Positions 21,446 to 33,934 of a stretch of 64,000 nt of DNA are shown in pieces. Position numbers and translations under genes: made by a program. How positions within the stretch are numbered: the stretch's first letter is position 1; each line of letters starts with the position of its first letter. The notes beneath the pieces were generated by a model. That model was not told the DNA's origin. It was given only the letters and a program-made list of their open reading frames with translations, and did not search any database. The DNA is from Yersinia proxima (GTDB lineage: Bacteria; Pseudomonadota; Gammaproteobacteria; Enterobacterales; Enterobacteriaceae), in assembly GCF_902170785.1 (NCBI RefSeq), contig NZ_CABHYG010000024.1, positions 62,001 to 126,000 on the forward strand, given 5' to 3'.

Positions 21446-22294
21446 TTACGCTTTGCGTTCTGTGGTCGTAACCGTGGTTTCTTCATCGTCAGCGACACAT
21501 ACATCGCATGGCAAATGGCGACCAATCAGGGCGCGATAACCGAATGCACCGACCAATGCGCCAACGATAGGCCCAAAGATTGGCACCAGGAAGTAAGGAA
21601 TATCACGACCGCCAGTGAAGGCGATTTCGCCCCAGCCTGCAAAATAAGCAAATAGCTTTGGACCAAAATCACGAGCAGGGTTTAATGCGAACCCAGTCAG
21701 TGGCCCCATCGAACCGCCAATAACGGCAATCAAAATACCAATCAGCAGTGGCGCCAATGGGCCGCGTGGAATGCCGTTGCCATCATCAGTTAGCGCCAGG
21801 ATCAGACACATCAAAATAGCGGTAATGACGGTTTCAACCAGGAAAGCCTGGAAAACAGAAATGTGCGGATTTGGATAAGTAGAGAAAATACCGGCCAGAT
21901 TCAGACTCTCAACACTGCCACGTGCTATCTGATGAGTTTGTTCAAAATCGATAAACAGATTGTAGTAGAGGCCGAACACTAAGGCCGCGGCACAAAATGC
22001 CCCGGCAATCTGCGCCAAAATGTAGGGAATCACTTTGCGGCGATCGAAGCAGGCAAATAACCACAATGCAATGGTAACTGCCGGATTAAGATGAGCGCCT
22101 GAAATGGCAGCGGTTAAATAGATGGCCATGGCAACACCCAGGCCCCAGATAATACTAATTTCCCACTGCCCAAAACTGGCCCCAGCCAACTTTAATGCAG
22201 CGACACAGCCCACACCAAAAAAGATGAGTAGAGCAGTACCGAGAAACTCCGCGATACATTGGCCCTTCAAGGTCGAACTAGCGGTTTGGCTCAT
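21446..22294 (-). CDS. glpF: Glycerol uptake facilitator GlpF
   Basis: Aquaglyceroporin of the inner membrane that lets glycerol diffuse into the cell. Six membrane segments plus two half-helices carrying the NPA boxes HLNPAVT and ALNPARDFGPK. 282 residues, normal length, with an acidic C-terminal tail containing DVCVADDEETT. It is the first gene of glpFKX; a GlpR-like palindrome lies about 80 bases upstream. Confidence 0.96.
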   Translation of the reverse strand: MSQTASSTLKGQCIAEFLGTALLIFFGVGCVAALKLAGASFGQWEISIIWGLGVAMAIYLTAAISGAHLNPAVTIALWLFACFDRRKVIPYILAQIAGAFCAAALVFGLYYNLFIDFEQTHQIARGSVESLNLAGIFSTYPNPHISVFQAFLVETVITAILMCLILALTDDGNGIPRGPLAPLLIGILIAVIGGSMGPLTGFALNPARDFGPKLFAYFAGWGEIAFTGGRDIPYFLVPIFGPIVGALVGAFGYRALIGRHLPCDVCVADDEETTVTTTERKA

Positions 22295-22375
22295 AGTAGA
22301 TGTCCTAGAGACAGAGATTTATAGGGTATTTCTTATTTTTACCCTTCGAATTATAAAAGGGGTGATGTAAATTTA

Positions 22376-22385
22376 TCGTTAACGA
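22376..22385. promoter_or_regulatory. Possible GlpR operator upstream of glpF
   Basis: Perfect palindrome TCGTTAACGA, matching the CG-W-TA-W-CG core of the GlpR consensus, 81 bases before glpF. Flanks match weakly. The remainder of the 592-base gap 22295-22886 shows no convincing gene: a 79-codon frame at 22481 lacks a ribosome site and family features. GCTTTACAAG occurs twice near 22650-22675. Confidence 0.4.
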
Positions 22386-22886
22386 GCACAAACGAGAAAT
22401 AGCGAAATCAAAATGTGTGTGGTACGTCATAAAAATGAGCGATTTCGCGTTATTCACGGCCGTTAAGGGACTTTAAAAGTGTGATCAGACCAGTGCTTTC
22501 TTCCTCAGTTGTTAAAGCCGTGTATAACTTTACAGGATTGGTCATCGGGATTTTTCAGTTTTTACTGATGGCTCTTGGCATGAAATTGCAACAGAGTGTG
22601 GTTTGTACCGGCATGGCGCTAGACAGGGGGGGGCTGGCTACATACAATCGCTTTACAAGGGCGGCGCTTTACAAGACCATCGTTTATCAAGCTGCGTCAC
22701 TTGGGCGATGGGACGTCTAAAATAGAGTGCTTGTTGCACTTGTTTGATGGATATATAGCGCGATAAATAAGTATTCACAGCAGTTTCATTTATCGATAGT
22801 TGCTCCCGCTTATGTGGCAACTGAAGTTAACAATGATGACTGCGATCAAGAGATGTACGCCTTGCGACTCATAAGGGGACCGAAGA

Positions 22887-23126
22887 ATGTCATTTGAAGT
22901 ATTTGAGAAATTGGAAGTTAAAGTTCAGCAGGCGATTGATACCATCACTTTGTTACAGATGGAAATTGAAGAGCTGAAAGAGAAAAATAACACCCTGTCC
23001 CAAGAAGTTCAGGAAGCGGCTGGTGGTCGTGAAGCGCTAGTGCGCGAAAATGAGCAACTGAAACAAGAACAGCATGTGTGGCAGGATCGTCTGCGGGCAC
23101 TGTTGGGAAAGATGGAAGAAGTCTGA
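22887..23126 (+). CDS. zapB: Cell division protein ZapB
   Basis: A 79-residue protein, almost entirely one coiled coil, that binds ZapA and helps organise the Z-ring and link it to the chromosome terminus. [20 protein letters not shown] opens the family. AAGGGGACCGAAG precedes the ATG as ribosome site. It lies alone between glpF and rraA, in the conserved position. Confidence 0.95.
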   Translation: MSFEVFEKLEVKVQQAIDTITLLQMEIEELKEKNNTLSQEVQEAAGGREALVRENEQLKQEQHVWQDRLRALLGKMEEV

Positions 23127-23201
23127 GTGCCAGTTGGCTTAAAGTATCACCAACACGTTGTTAAAAGCCGCTAGTCATGTCGCCATTCCTGATCGGAAAG
23201 G

Positions 23202-23228
23202 CAAAAAGGGCGATATCAATATCGCCCT
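23202..23228 (-). terminator. Rho-independent terminator after rraA
   Basis: AGGGCGATAT/ATATCGCCCT perfect ten-base stem (23207-23228); on the minus strand followed by TTTTTGCC. It also lies 80 bases past zapB and could stop leftward and rightward transcription, though its right side lacks T residues. Confidence 0.82.
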
Positions 23229-23262
23229 ATCTAATGATTATTATCTGTGAATCAGAGGGATA

Positions 23263-24811
<1,549 letters not shown>

Positions 24812-24883
24812 GTTCTGCTTCATTGTATAGGAGTCTGGTCCGCCCATATCGGCGAGTTAAAAACTTCAAAGCGATCATACGAT

Positions 24884-24918
24884 AAAAATAAGAGTGGGAG
24901 GCAGCGCCTCCCACTCTT
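24884..24918 (-). terminator. Strong terminator after hslU
   Basis: Thirteen-base perfect stem AAGAGTGGGAGGC/GCCTCCCACTCTT with a three-base loop (24890-24918); on the minus strand it is followed by ATTTTTATC. It separates hslVU from menA. Confidence 0.92.
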
Positions 24919-24961
24919 AATTTGGCGAACCATTTTATCCAGCAAAGGCTTATAAAGCGAA

Positions 24962-26293
24962 TTATAGGATAAAACGACTCAGATCTTCATCTGCAACCAA
25001 CTCATCCAGGTGCTTACCGACATATGCCGCATCAATAGTTATGGATTGACCATTACTCTCGCTGGCGTCATAAGAGATATCTTCCATTAGACGTTCCAGC
25101 ACAGTATGCAAACGGCGTGCGCCGATATTTTCGGTGCGCTCATTAACCTGCCATGCCGCCTCAGCAATTTTACGGATACCTTCACGGGTAAACTCAACAG
25201 TCACCCCTTCAGTTGCCATCAGCGCTTTATACTGCTCAGTTAGTGAAGCACTCGGTTCGGTCAGAATGCGCTCAAAATCATCTGTTGTCAGGGCCTGCAA
25301 TTCTACCCGAATTGGCAAACGACCTTGCAATTCAGGGATGAGGTCTGACGGACTGGAGACCTGGAATGCACCGGAGGCAATAAACAGGATATGGTCAGTT
25401 TTCACCATGCCGTGTTTAGTTGATACGGTGCAACCTTCCACCAATGGCAGCAAGTCACGCTGCACACCTTCGCGAGACACATCTGGGCCTGACGTTTGAC
25501 CACGTTTACAGATTTTATCGATTTCGTCGATAAATACGATCCCGTGCTGCTCGACCGCATCAATCGCCTGCTGTTTCAGCTCTTCTGGATTAACCAGTTT
25601 CGCCGCTTCTTCCTCAATCAGCAGTTTAAATGCTTCTTTGATTTTGATTTTGCGCGGTTTTTGTTTTTGCCCAGCGATATTCTGGAACATGGATTGTAAC
25701 TGATTAGTCATCTCTTCCATGCCCGGAGGAGCCATGATTTCGACGCCGACCGGTGCAGCCGCCAGATCGATTTCAATCTCTTTATCATCCAACTGACCTT
25801 CGCGCAGCTTCTTACGGAAGGCTTGACGTGTCGGCGATGGCTCTTGGGTCTCTTCCGGCTGGCCCCAGTTATTCTTGGCCGGCGGGATTAACACATCCAG
25901 AATACGTTCTTCGGCTAACTCTTCAGCCCGATAACGCATTTTTTCAATGGATTGATGACGAACCATTTTCACTGCTGCATCGGTCAGATCGCGGATAATA
26001 GAGTCCACTTCTTTACCAACATAGCCAACTTCGGTGAATTTGGTCGCTTCTACTTTGATGAAAGGTGCATTGGCCAGTTTTGCCAGACGGCGGGCAATTT
26101 CAGTTTTACCCACACCGGTTGGGCCGATCATCAGAATGTTTTTAGGGGTAACTTCATGGCGCAGCTCTTCGCTAAGCTGCATCCGACGCCAGCGGTTACG
26201 CAGGGCAATAGCTACTGCACGTTTAGCTTTATCCTGGCCGATAATATAGCTATCAAGTTCGCTGACGATTTCGCGTGGGGTCATTTCAGACAT
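24962..26293 (-). CDS. hslU: HslU ATPase subunit of the HslUV protease
   Basis: AAA+ unfoldase that feeds substrates to the HslV peptidase. Walker [13 protein letters not shown] near residue 57, an inserted I-domain (about 110-240) and Walker [12 protein letters not shown] follow; the C-terminus ends DLSRFIL, which docks into HslV. 443 residues, normal. It lies 36 bases after hslV, in the heat-shock hslVU operon. Confidence 0.97.
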   Translation of the reverse strand: MSEMTPREIVSELDSYIIGQDKAKRAVAIALRNRWRRMQLSEELRHEVTPKNILMIGPTGVGKTEIARRLAKLANAPFIKVEATKFTEVGYVGKEVDSIIRDLTDAAVKMVRHQSIEKMRYRAEELAEERILDVLIPPAKNNWGQPEETQEPSPTRQAFRKKLREGQLDDKEIEIDLAAAPVGVEIMAPPGMEEMTNQLQSMFQNIAGQKQKPRKIKIKEAFKLLIEEEAAKLVNPEELKQQAIDAVEQHGIVFIDEIDKICKRGQTSGPDVSREGVQRDLLPLVEGCTVSTKHGMVKTDHILFIASGAFQVSSPSDLIPELQGRLPIRVELQALTTDDFERILTEPSASLTEQYKALMATEGVTVEFTREGIRKIAEAAWQVNERTENIGARRLHTVLERLMEDISYDASESNGQSITIDAAYVGKHLDELVADEDLSRFIL

Positions 26294-26329
26294 GTCACTC
26301 TATCCTTACGCTCTGTATGTTAATAACGT

Positions 26330-26854
26330 CTAGTACGTTAATTCTTCAATGGTTTGGAAGCGGTTGGTATAGATACAGATATCCCCCGCAATGCTCAGAG
26401 ATTTCTCAACGATATCTCGTGCACCCAATTCGGTATTTTCTAGCAGCGCGCGCGCAGCAGACTGGGCATAAGGCCCGCCTGAGCCGATAGCAATCAGGTC
26501 ATCTTCTGGCTGAACCACATCGCCGTTACCGGTAATGATGAGTGATGCCGTTTCGTCCGCGACTGCCAACAATGCCTCGAGTTTGCGTAACATGCGATCG
26601 GTGCGCCAATCTTTGGCTAACTCAACGGCAGCTTTAGTCAGGTGGCCCTGATGCATCTCCAGTTTGCGCTCAAATAGCTCAAACAGGGTAAAGGCATCAG
26701 CAGTACCGCCAGCAAAACCAGCAATGACTTTATTGTTATAAAGGCGGCGTACTTTTTTAGCATTGCCTTTCATTACGGTATTACCCAGAGTGACCTGGCC
26801 ATCACCACCGATAACGACATGACCATTACGGCGTACACTTACAATTGTTGTCAC
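26330..26854 (-). CDS. hslV: HslV peptidase subunit of the HslUV protease
   Basis: Bacterial proteasome-like threonine peptidase. The start is a GTG at 26854, giving [11 protein letters not shown]; removal of the first residue leaves the catalytic N-terminal Thr. A GAGGGT ribosome site lies six bases upstream. The longer in-frame ATG at 26890 would bury the catalytic Thr and is rejected. [16 protein letters not shown] and NEL-type structural motifs match. 174 residues. Confidence 0.96.
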   Translation of the reverse strand: MTTIVSVRRNGHVVIGGDGQVTLGNTVMKGNAKKVRRLYNNKVIAGFAGGTADAFTLFELFERKLEMHQGHLTKAAVELAKDWRTDRMLRKLEALLAVADETASLIITGNGDVVQPEDDLIAIGSGGPYAQSAARALLENTELGARDIVEKSLSIAGDICIYTNRFQTIEELTY

Positions 26855-26953
26855 GAGCGGACCCTCGTTGCAGACTGAATGAGTCCCCATACTGAATTCA
26901 GAAAAACAGTATGGGGTATATTGAGATTATAAATGGGGGAGGATTATGGCTTT

Positions 26954-27820
26954 TCAACCCCCAACAGCGAGGGGAATGCATCCTGATTGACCTGCGCCTT
27001 TCAAACGCTGTAAGGCTTTATCGGCCGCAGCCTTGGTGCTGTAAGGGCCGAGTACCACGCGATTCCAGCCACCGCCGGCGGTAATGCGGCTTTCGATGCC
27101 TTCGAATGCCAATTGGGCGCGAATAGATTCAGCCTGATCAGCGGCTTTGAATGAACCACATTGCACCATCCAGCGTTGTGCTTTTTCTTTCTCTTTTTCC
27201 GGCTTCGGCGGTGTTGCTGCCTGTGCGACCGGCGCAGTAGGTTGCTGTGTGCGCGGTGGCGTGACCTGCGGCTGTACTTGTACCTGTGGTGCCGGTATTG
27301 GCTGCGTCGTCGTCTGACGTGGCTGCGTTAAGGGTTGCTGCTGCATATTGGTGACCGGTGGTTTGATGGTCACTGCTGAACGTGGCACCGGCATCCCTTG
27401 GTTATACGGTACTTCTGAAAGCTGCGTCGGTTGCTGGCGCATATCCGCTTGCATCTGCTCAAGCAATTGGCGCTGCTCATTGGTCAGTTGTGTCTGAGAG
27501 TTGACTTCGCCACCAGCAGAGGGTTCAGTTGGTGTTGGCACACCAATTTGACGATTTTCCAACTCCTTAATATAACGCCAACGCTCTTCCGGTTTTGGCG
27601 GCAAGCCATTTCCGGTGCGCGGGTCATGGCTAGGCAGTAGCGGAAGCTCACCCGGTTTATTGTGGGTGATGAAATAAAGTCCACCAACAAATACCACTAA
27701 TAGCGCGACGGCCAGTGCCATCACGGTTTTGGATACTGCTGGAGCACTGCGTTTTTTCCGGCTGGTGCTTTTGCGCCGCGCTCCTGAGCGCCCTCGGCTT
27801 ACATAATCTCTTTGTGCCAC
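26954..27820 (-). CDS. ftsN: Cell division protein FtsN
   Basis: Late divisome protein that triggers septal peptidoglycan synthesis. GTG start at 27820 (MAQRDYVSRG, as in E. coli). A basic cytoplasmic tail, one membrane segment (about residues 33-52), a Pro/Gln-rich periplasmic linker with PQVQVQPQ repeats, and a C-terminal SPOR domain (about 212-288; WMVQCGSFKAADQAESIRAQL-type motif) binding denuded glycan are visible. 288 residues, a little shorter than E. coli's 319 in the linker. Confidence 0.94.
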   Translation of the reverse strand: MAQRDYVSRGRSGARRKSTSRKKRSAPAVSKTVMALAVALLVVFVGGLYFITHNKPGELPLLPSHDPRTGNGLPPKPEERWRYIKELENRQIGVPTPTEPSAGGEVNSQTQLTNEQRQLLEQMQADMRQQPTQLSEVPYNQGMPVPRSAVTIKPPVTNMQQQPLTQPRQTTTQPIPAPQVQVQPQVTPPRTQQPTAPVAQAATPPKPEKEKEKAQRWMVQCGSFKAADQAESIRAQLAFEGIESRITAGGGWNRVVLGPYSTKAAADKALQRLKGAGQSGCIPLAVGG

Positions 27821-27885
27821 TATCGTTTCGCTGCGTCGTGATGATGGAATAAGTCCGTCATGTTACTGAACCCTTGAATATTTGC

Positions 27886-28914
27886 CTAGCGTTTAGGCGC
27901 AGCAGTACTTTCCCTGATGATTAATTCGGTGTCTAACAAGCGGGAGCCACTTTGTACTGAATGCCCTTGTAACTGTTCAAGCAATAGTAGCATGGCTTGC
28001 TGACCAATTTGATAGCGTGGTTGTGCCACGGTGGTCAAGGGGGGATCGCAATACTGTGACAGTTTCAGGTCGTCGAAGCCGACCACTGAGATATCCTGCG
28101 GGACACGTAGCCCCATTCTCTTGGCCTGCCACATCGCCCCTATTGCCATGACATCATTGTGACAAAATATTGCTGTAGGGGGGTGAGGTAGCCCCATTAG
28201 AGTGGCAAAGGTTTCCGCTCCAGCCTCATAACTAAAATCACCGCGAATAATATAGTCACTGTCTATCGTAATACCATTACGGCGGAGCGCCTGGATATAA
28301 CCCTGTAGCCGATATTGGCATAGAGGAAAATTCTCCGGCCCGGCAACACAGGCAATACGTTTGTGACCTAACTCATGCAGATAATTAACGGCTTCATAAG
28401 CGGCGGTCAGGTTATCGATATGTACGGTGGGCAGTTCCAGTTCTGGTGCAAACTCATTTGCCATCACCATCGGCGGTAAATTGCGTTGTTCTTCCTTGCT
28501 GGCATCAAACGGCAGGTTAGAGCCTAGCAGCAACATGCCATCAATTTGTTTGGTGATGATGAGATTAACAAAAGTTCGCTCTTGCTGGGTTTGTTGTGCG
28601 CAATCACCAATTAAGATCAGATAACCTTGTTGGGCTGCGGCATGTTCAATGCCCTGGATGATGTCAGCAAAAAAGGGGTCGCTGATATCTGGAACGATAA
28701 CCAGAATAGTGCGCGACTCATTACGTTTAATATTGCGAGACAAAGCGTGAGGAGAGTAACCGACAGCCAGAACAGCTTGCTCCACTTTTTGCCGAGTCAC
28801 TGTTGAAACCTTTTCCGGGTTCATCAATGCGCGCGATACCGTCGCAGTTGAAACACCTGCCATTTCGGCAACGTCTTTCATGGTGGCCATGGTGAATTCT
28901 TTCTTATGTTCCAA
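27886..28914 (-). CDS. cytR: LacI-family repressor CytR
   Basis: Represses nucleoside uptake and catabolism genes together with CRP, and is released by cytidine. N-terminal helix-turn-helix MKDVAEMAGVSTATVSRALM, then the periplasmic-binding-like effector domain. The frame begins with TTG at 28914, which gives 342 residues, aligns end-to-end with E. coli CytR and has a GGAG site eight bases upstream; an ATG at 28890 is the alternative. It lies upstream of ftsN on the same strand. Confidence 0.92.
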   Translation of the reverse strand: MEHKKEFTMATMKDVAEMAGVSTATVSRALMNPEKVSTVTRQKVEQAVLAVGYSPHALSRNIKRNESRTILVIVPDISDPFFADIIQGIEHAAAQQGYLILIGDCAQQTQQERTFVNLIITKQIDGMLLLGSNLPFDASKEEQRNLPPMVMANEFAPELELPTVHIDNLTAAYEAVNYLHELGHKRIACVAGPENFPLCQYRLQGYIQALRRNGITIDSDYIIRGDFSYEAGAETFATLMGLPHPPTAIFCHNDVMAIGAMWQAKRMGLRVPQDISVVGFDDLKLSQYCDPPLTTVAQPRYQIGQQAMLLLLEQLQGHSVQSGSRLLDTELIIRESTAAPKR

Positions 28915-29144
28915 CGCCTTTCTCCTTGCTCTGGCTCCGAGCCAGCACTCATGCTTAATGCAGGCTTTCCGTCATTCTATACAGATAGTGAGGGCAATTT
29001 GTTACCTAATTTGCATTAAAAGTGTGATGGAAGTGGAGTTTTTCGCACTAGCTCGCATAAAGCAGTGTAAACGATTGCTTTGTGATGCAGTTCTACGGCA
29101 AAAATTATTGGCGTTACAGCTAATATCGTGGTGGCATCAGCCGC

Positions 29145-31349
<2,205 letters not shown>

Positions 31350-31392
31350 TCATCCTGATAACTAAAGTTGGTCTAAATAAATACAATTGGCC

Positions 31393-31519
31393 TATACCCA
31401 AAATAATTCGAGTTGCAGGAAGGCGGCCAGCGAGAAAATCCCGATGAGCTTACATAAGTAAGTGACTCGGGTTATTGAGCACAGCCAACGCACATGCAAC
31501 TTGAAGTATGACGGGTATA
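31393..31519. repeat. ERIC element, typical length
   Basis: A 127-base imperfect palindrome with ends TATACCC and GGGTATA and the classical core GAGCTTACATAAGTAAGTGA of enterobacterial repetitive intergenic consensus. It lies between priA and rpmE. It shows the parts shared with the longer copies at 5442 and 60660. Confidence 0.9.
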
Positions 31520-31773
31520 AATAAAGATTGAACAGTTTACACCGCATGCTACACAATGTGCGGATTCGATTGCGCGGCTTGGTCAAATTCTGTATTATTC
31601 GCCGCCTTTGATATAATTCGATATCAAATTCTGCTAACAACCGTTGTTTATTTTATCAGCGATTGTTCGTTAGCAATCAACTATTCGTTAACGATAAATT
31701 CTTATTTATCAATCGTGTGGTGTCTGGCGGAGTAGGGCTGGATAGCGACACGGCCTAAATATAGAGGTTTTCC

Positions 31774-31989
31774 ATGAAAAAAGGTATCCACCCTAAATAC
31801 GATTTAGTTACTGCTTCTTGCTCTTGCGGTAACGTTATCAAGATCAACTCTACTGTTGGTCATGACCTGAATCTGGACGTGTGCGGCGAATGCCACCCGT
31901 TCTACACTGGCAAGCAGCGTGATGTTGCGACCGGTGGCCGTGTTGACCGCTTTAACAAGCGTTTCAGCGTGCCGGGTGCTAAGAAGTAA
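31774..31989 (+). CDS. rpmE: 50S ribosomal protein L31 (zinc-binding form)
   Basis: Small ribosomal protein of the 50S central protuberance. The four zinc ligands Cys16, Cys18, Cys37, Cys40 are intact (CSCG and CGECHPF), marking the zinc-bound form used when zinc is sufficient. 71 residues, normal; an AGAGG ribosome site precedes the ATG. A bidirectional terminator follows. Confidence 0.97.
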   Translation: MKKGIHPKYDLVTASCSCGNVIKINSTVGHDLNLDVCGECHPFYTGKQRDVATGGRVDRFNKRFSVPGAKK

Positions 31990-32006
31990 TTATTGCCCGT
32001 CAGACG

Positions 32007-32033
32007 AAAAAAAGGCCTCCAGGGGCCTTTTTT
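32007..32033. terminator. Bidirectional terminator between rpmE and metJ
   Basis: A-tract, AAGGCC/GGCCTT stem, T-tract in both directions; it lies 18 bases past rpmE and 46 past the metJ stop on the other strand. Confidence 0.88.
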
Positions 32034-32078
32034 CATTTCTACTCTCAGATCCAGATTGGACCGGACGGTAGCTGGAAA

Positions 32079-32396
32079 TCAATATTCCCAGGTATCGGGA
32101 TCAACACCCAATTCACGCATTAAAATCTTCGCGGCTTCCGGGATTTCATCACTGCGTTCTTTGCGCAGATCTTCGTCATTCGGTAGCGGCTGACCGGTAA
32201 ATGCATGCAAAAAAGCCTCACACAACAACTCACTGTTGGTGGCATGGCGCAGGTTATTCACCTGACGGCGAGTCCGTTCATCGGTGAGGATTTTTAAAAC
32301 CTTCAGCGGAATGGATACCGTAATCTTTTTGACTTGCTCGCTTTTCTTACCGTGTTCAGCGTAAGGGCTGACATACTCGCCGTTCCACTCAGCCAT
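32079..32396 (-). CDS. metJ: Methionine repressor MetJ
   Basis: Ribbon-helix-helix repressor that with S-adenosylmethionine binds tandem 8-bp Met boxes. The 105-residue sequence [20 protein letters not shown] with DNA-contacting [13 protein letters not shown] beta-ribbon is nearly the enterobacterial consensus. It is divergent from metB, with Met boxes in the shared gap. Confidence 0.97.
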   Translation of the reverse strand: MAEWNGEYVSPYAEHGKKSEQVKKITVSIPLKVLKILTDERTRRQVNNLRHATNSELLCEAFLHAFTGQPLPNDEDLRKERSDEIPEAAKILMRELGVDPDTWEY

Positions 32397-32687
32397 GGGA
32401 CACCTTAAATTTGTCGGAAAAATACAAAGTTCTGAAAACCGGCTAATTATGCCCGATCTTCGCTGTTCTCACTAAATAAATGTCAATTTTACTAGACTAA
32501 TGTCACTGAAATAACCTTTTTTGCTATTTATTGATAGCTATTACCTTTCTATGCCATCTTTGTGGTTAAACAAATTCATGGTTAAACAAGGCACCACTGA
32601 AACCTGACTGACATCATAAGGATATCTAAAACCTCTATAATTTTAGCGGTTATTATCCCATTGCTCAATCTATACGCAAAGAAGTTT

Positions 32688-32727
32688 AGATGTCCAGATG
32701 TATTGACGTCCGTAATTTGTGCGTCTA
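32688..32727. promoter_or_regulatory. Tandem Met boxes between metJ and metB
   Basis: Five consecutive 8-mers related to AGACGTCT: AGATGTCC, AGATGTAT, TGACGTCC, GTAATTTG, TGCGTCTA. They fit MetJ control of metBL and metJ itself. The rest of the gap (32397-32771) holds AT-rich promoter DNA with no gene. Confidence 0.85.
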
Positions 32728-32771
32728 CTCTGGCGTAACATTTTCTCGATATCCGGTTGGTGGAAATCCAT

Positions 32772-33932
32772 ATGACGCGTAAACAGGCAACCATAGCAGT
32801 GCGTAGCGGGTTGAACGATGACGAGCAATACGGCTGTGTTGTCCCCCCGATTCACCTCTCCAGTACTTATAATTTTATCGATTTTAATCAGCCACGTGCC
32901 CATGACTATTCACGTCGCGGCAACCCGACACGCGATGTGGTACAGCGGGCATTGGCTGAGCTGGAAGGGGGTGCTGGTGCGGTAATGACCAGCAGCGGGA
33001 TGTCGGCGATTCATTTGGTCTGCACCACCTTCCTTAAACCCGGCGATCTGCTGGTTGCTCCGCATGACTGTTACGGGGGTAGCTATCGTCTGTTTGACAG
33101 CTTAAGCAAGCGCGGCGCGTATCGGGTGCTGTTTGTTGACCAGGGCGATGACGTGGCATTGAGTCAGGCATTGGCTGAAAAACCCAAGCTGGTTTTGATT
33201 GAAACCCCGAGTAACCCGCTGTTGCGAGTGGTGGATATTGCCGCTATCTGTAAAGCCGCTCATGCCGTCGGTGCATTAACGGTTTGCGATAACACCTTCC
33301 TCAGCCCGGCGCTACAGCAGCCACTTGCTCTGGGGGCGGATCTGGTGGTGCATTCCTGTACCAAATATCTGAATGGTCATTCTGATGTGGTGGCGGGCGC
33401 GGTCATTGCCAAAGATCCTGAGTTGGCTGTCGAACTGGCGTGGTGGGCGAATAATATCGGCGTGACCGGTGCGGCATTTGACAGCTACTTGTTATTACGT
33501 GGGTTACGCACGCTGTCACCGCGTATGGCTCAACAGCAGCGTAACGCAGATGAAATTGTCCGCTATTTAGAGCAACAGCCTTTAGTGAAAAAGCTGTATC
33601 ATCCTTCTCTGCCACAACATCCCGGCCACGAAATTGCTCGCCGTCAGCAGTCAGGTTTTGGTGCGATGCTCAGTTTTGAGCTTGATGGTGATGAGCAGGT
33701 ATTGCGTCGTTTCCTCTCTGCCCTTGAATTATTTACCCTGGCAGAGTCTTTGGGAGGCGTTGAAAGCCTGATTTCCCATGCCGCGACCATGACCCATGCC
33801 GGTATGGCGCCAGAAGCGCGCACGGCCGCCGGTATTACTGATAGTTTATTGCGAATTTCCGTGGGTATCGAAGACAGCGAAGATTTGATTGCCGATTTGG
33901 AAAATGCTTTCCAGTTGGCGAGACCGAGGTAA
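32772..33932 (+). CDS. metB: Cystathionine gamma-synthase
   Basis: PLP enzyme that joins O-succinylhomoserine and cysteine to cystathionine in methionine synthesis. Start 32772 ([13 protein letters not shown]) gives the 386 residues of the E. coli enzyme. The PLP lysine is in [14 protein letters not shown]; the SSTYNF and [10 protein letters not shown] motifs of the Cys/Met transsulfuration family are present. It is followed two bases later by metL, the usual metBL operon. Confidence 0.96.
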   Translation: MTRKQATIAVRSGLNDDEQYGCVVPPIHLSSTYNFIDFNQPRAHDYSRRGNPTRDVVQRALAELEGGAGAVMTSSGMSAIHLVCTTFLKPGDLLVAPHDCYGGSYRLFDSLSKRGAYRVLFVDQGDDVALSQALAEKPKLVLIETPSNPLLRVVDIAAICKAAHAVGALTVCDNTFLSPALQQPLALGADLVVHSCTKYLNGHSDVVAGAVIAKDPELAVELAWWANNIGVTGAAFDSYLLLRGLRTLSPRMAQQQRNADEIVRYLEQQPLVKKLYHPSLPQHPGHEIARRQQSGFGAMLSFELDGDEQVLRRFLSALELFTLAESLGGVESLISHAATMTHAGMAPEARTAAGITDSLLRISVGIEDSEDLIADLENAFQLARPR

Positions 33933-33934
33933 GT

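Noticed and set aside
22481-22720. 79-codon open frame in the glpF-zapB gap
   Set aside because: No ribosome site, no family resemblance, and irregular composition; most likely non-coding.
26855-26890. ATG start for hslV at 26890
   Set aside because: It would extend past the catalytic N-terminal Thr; the GTG at 26854 with GAGGGT is right.
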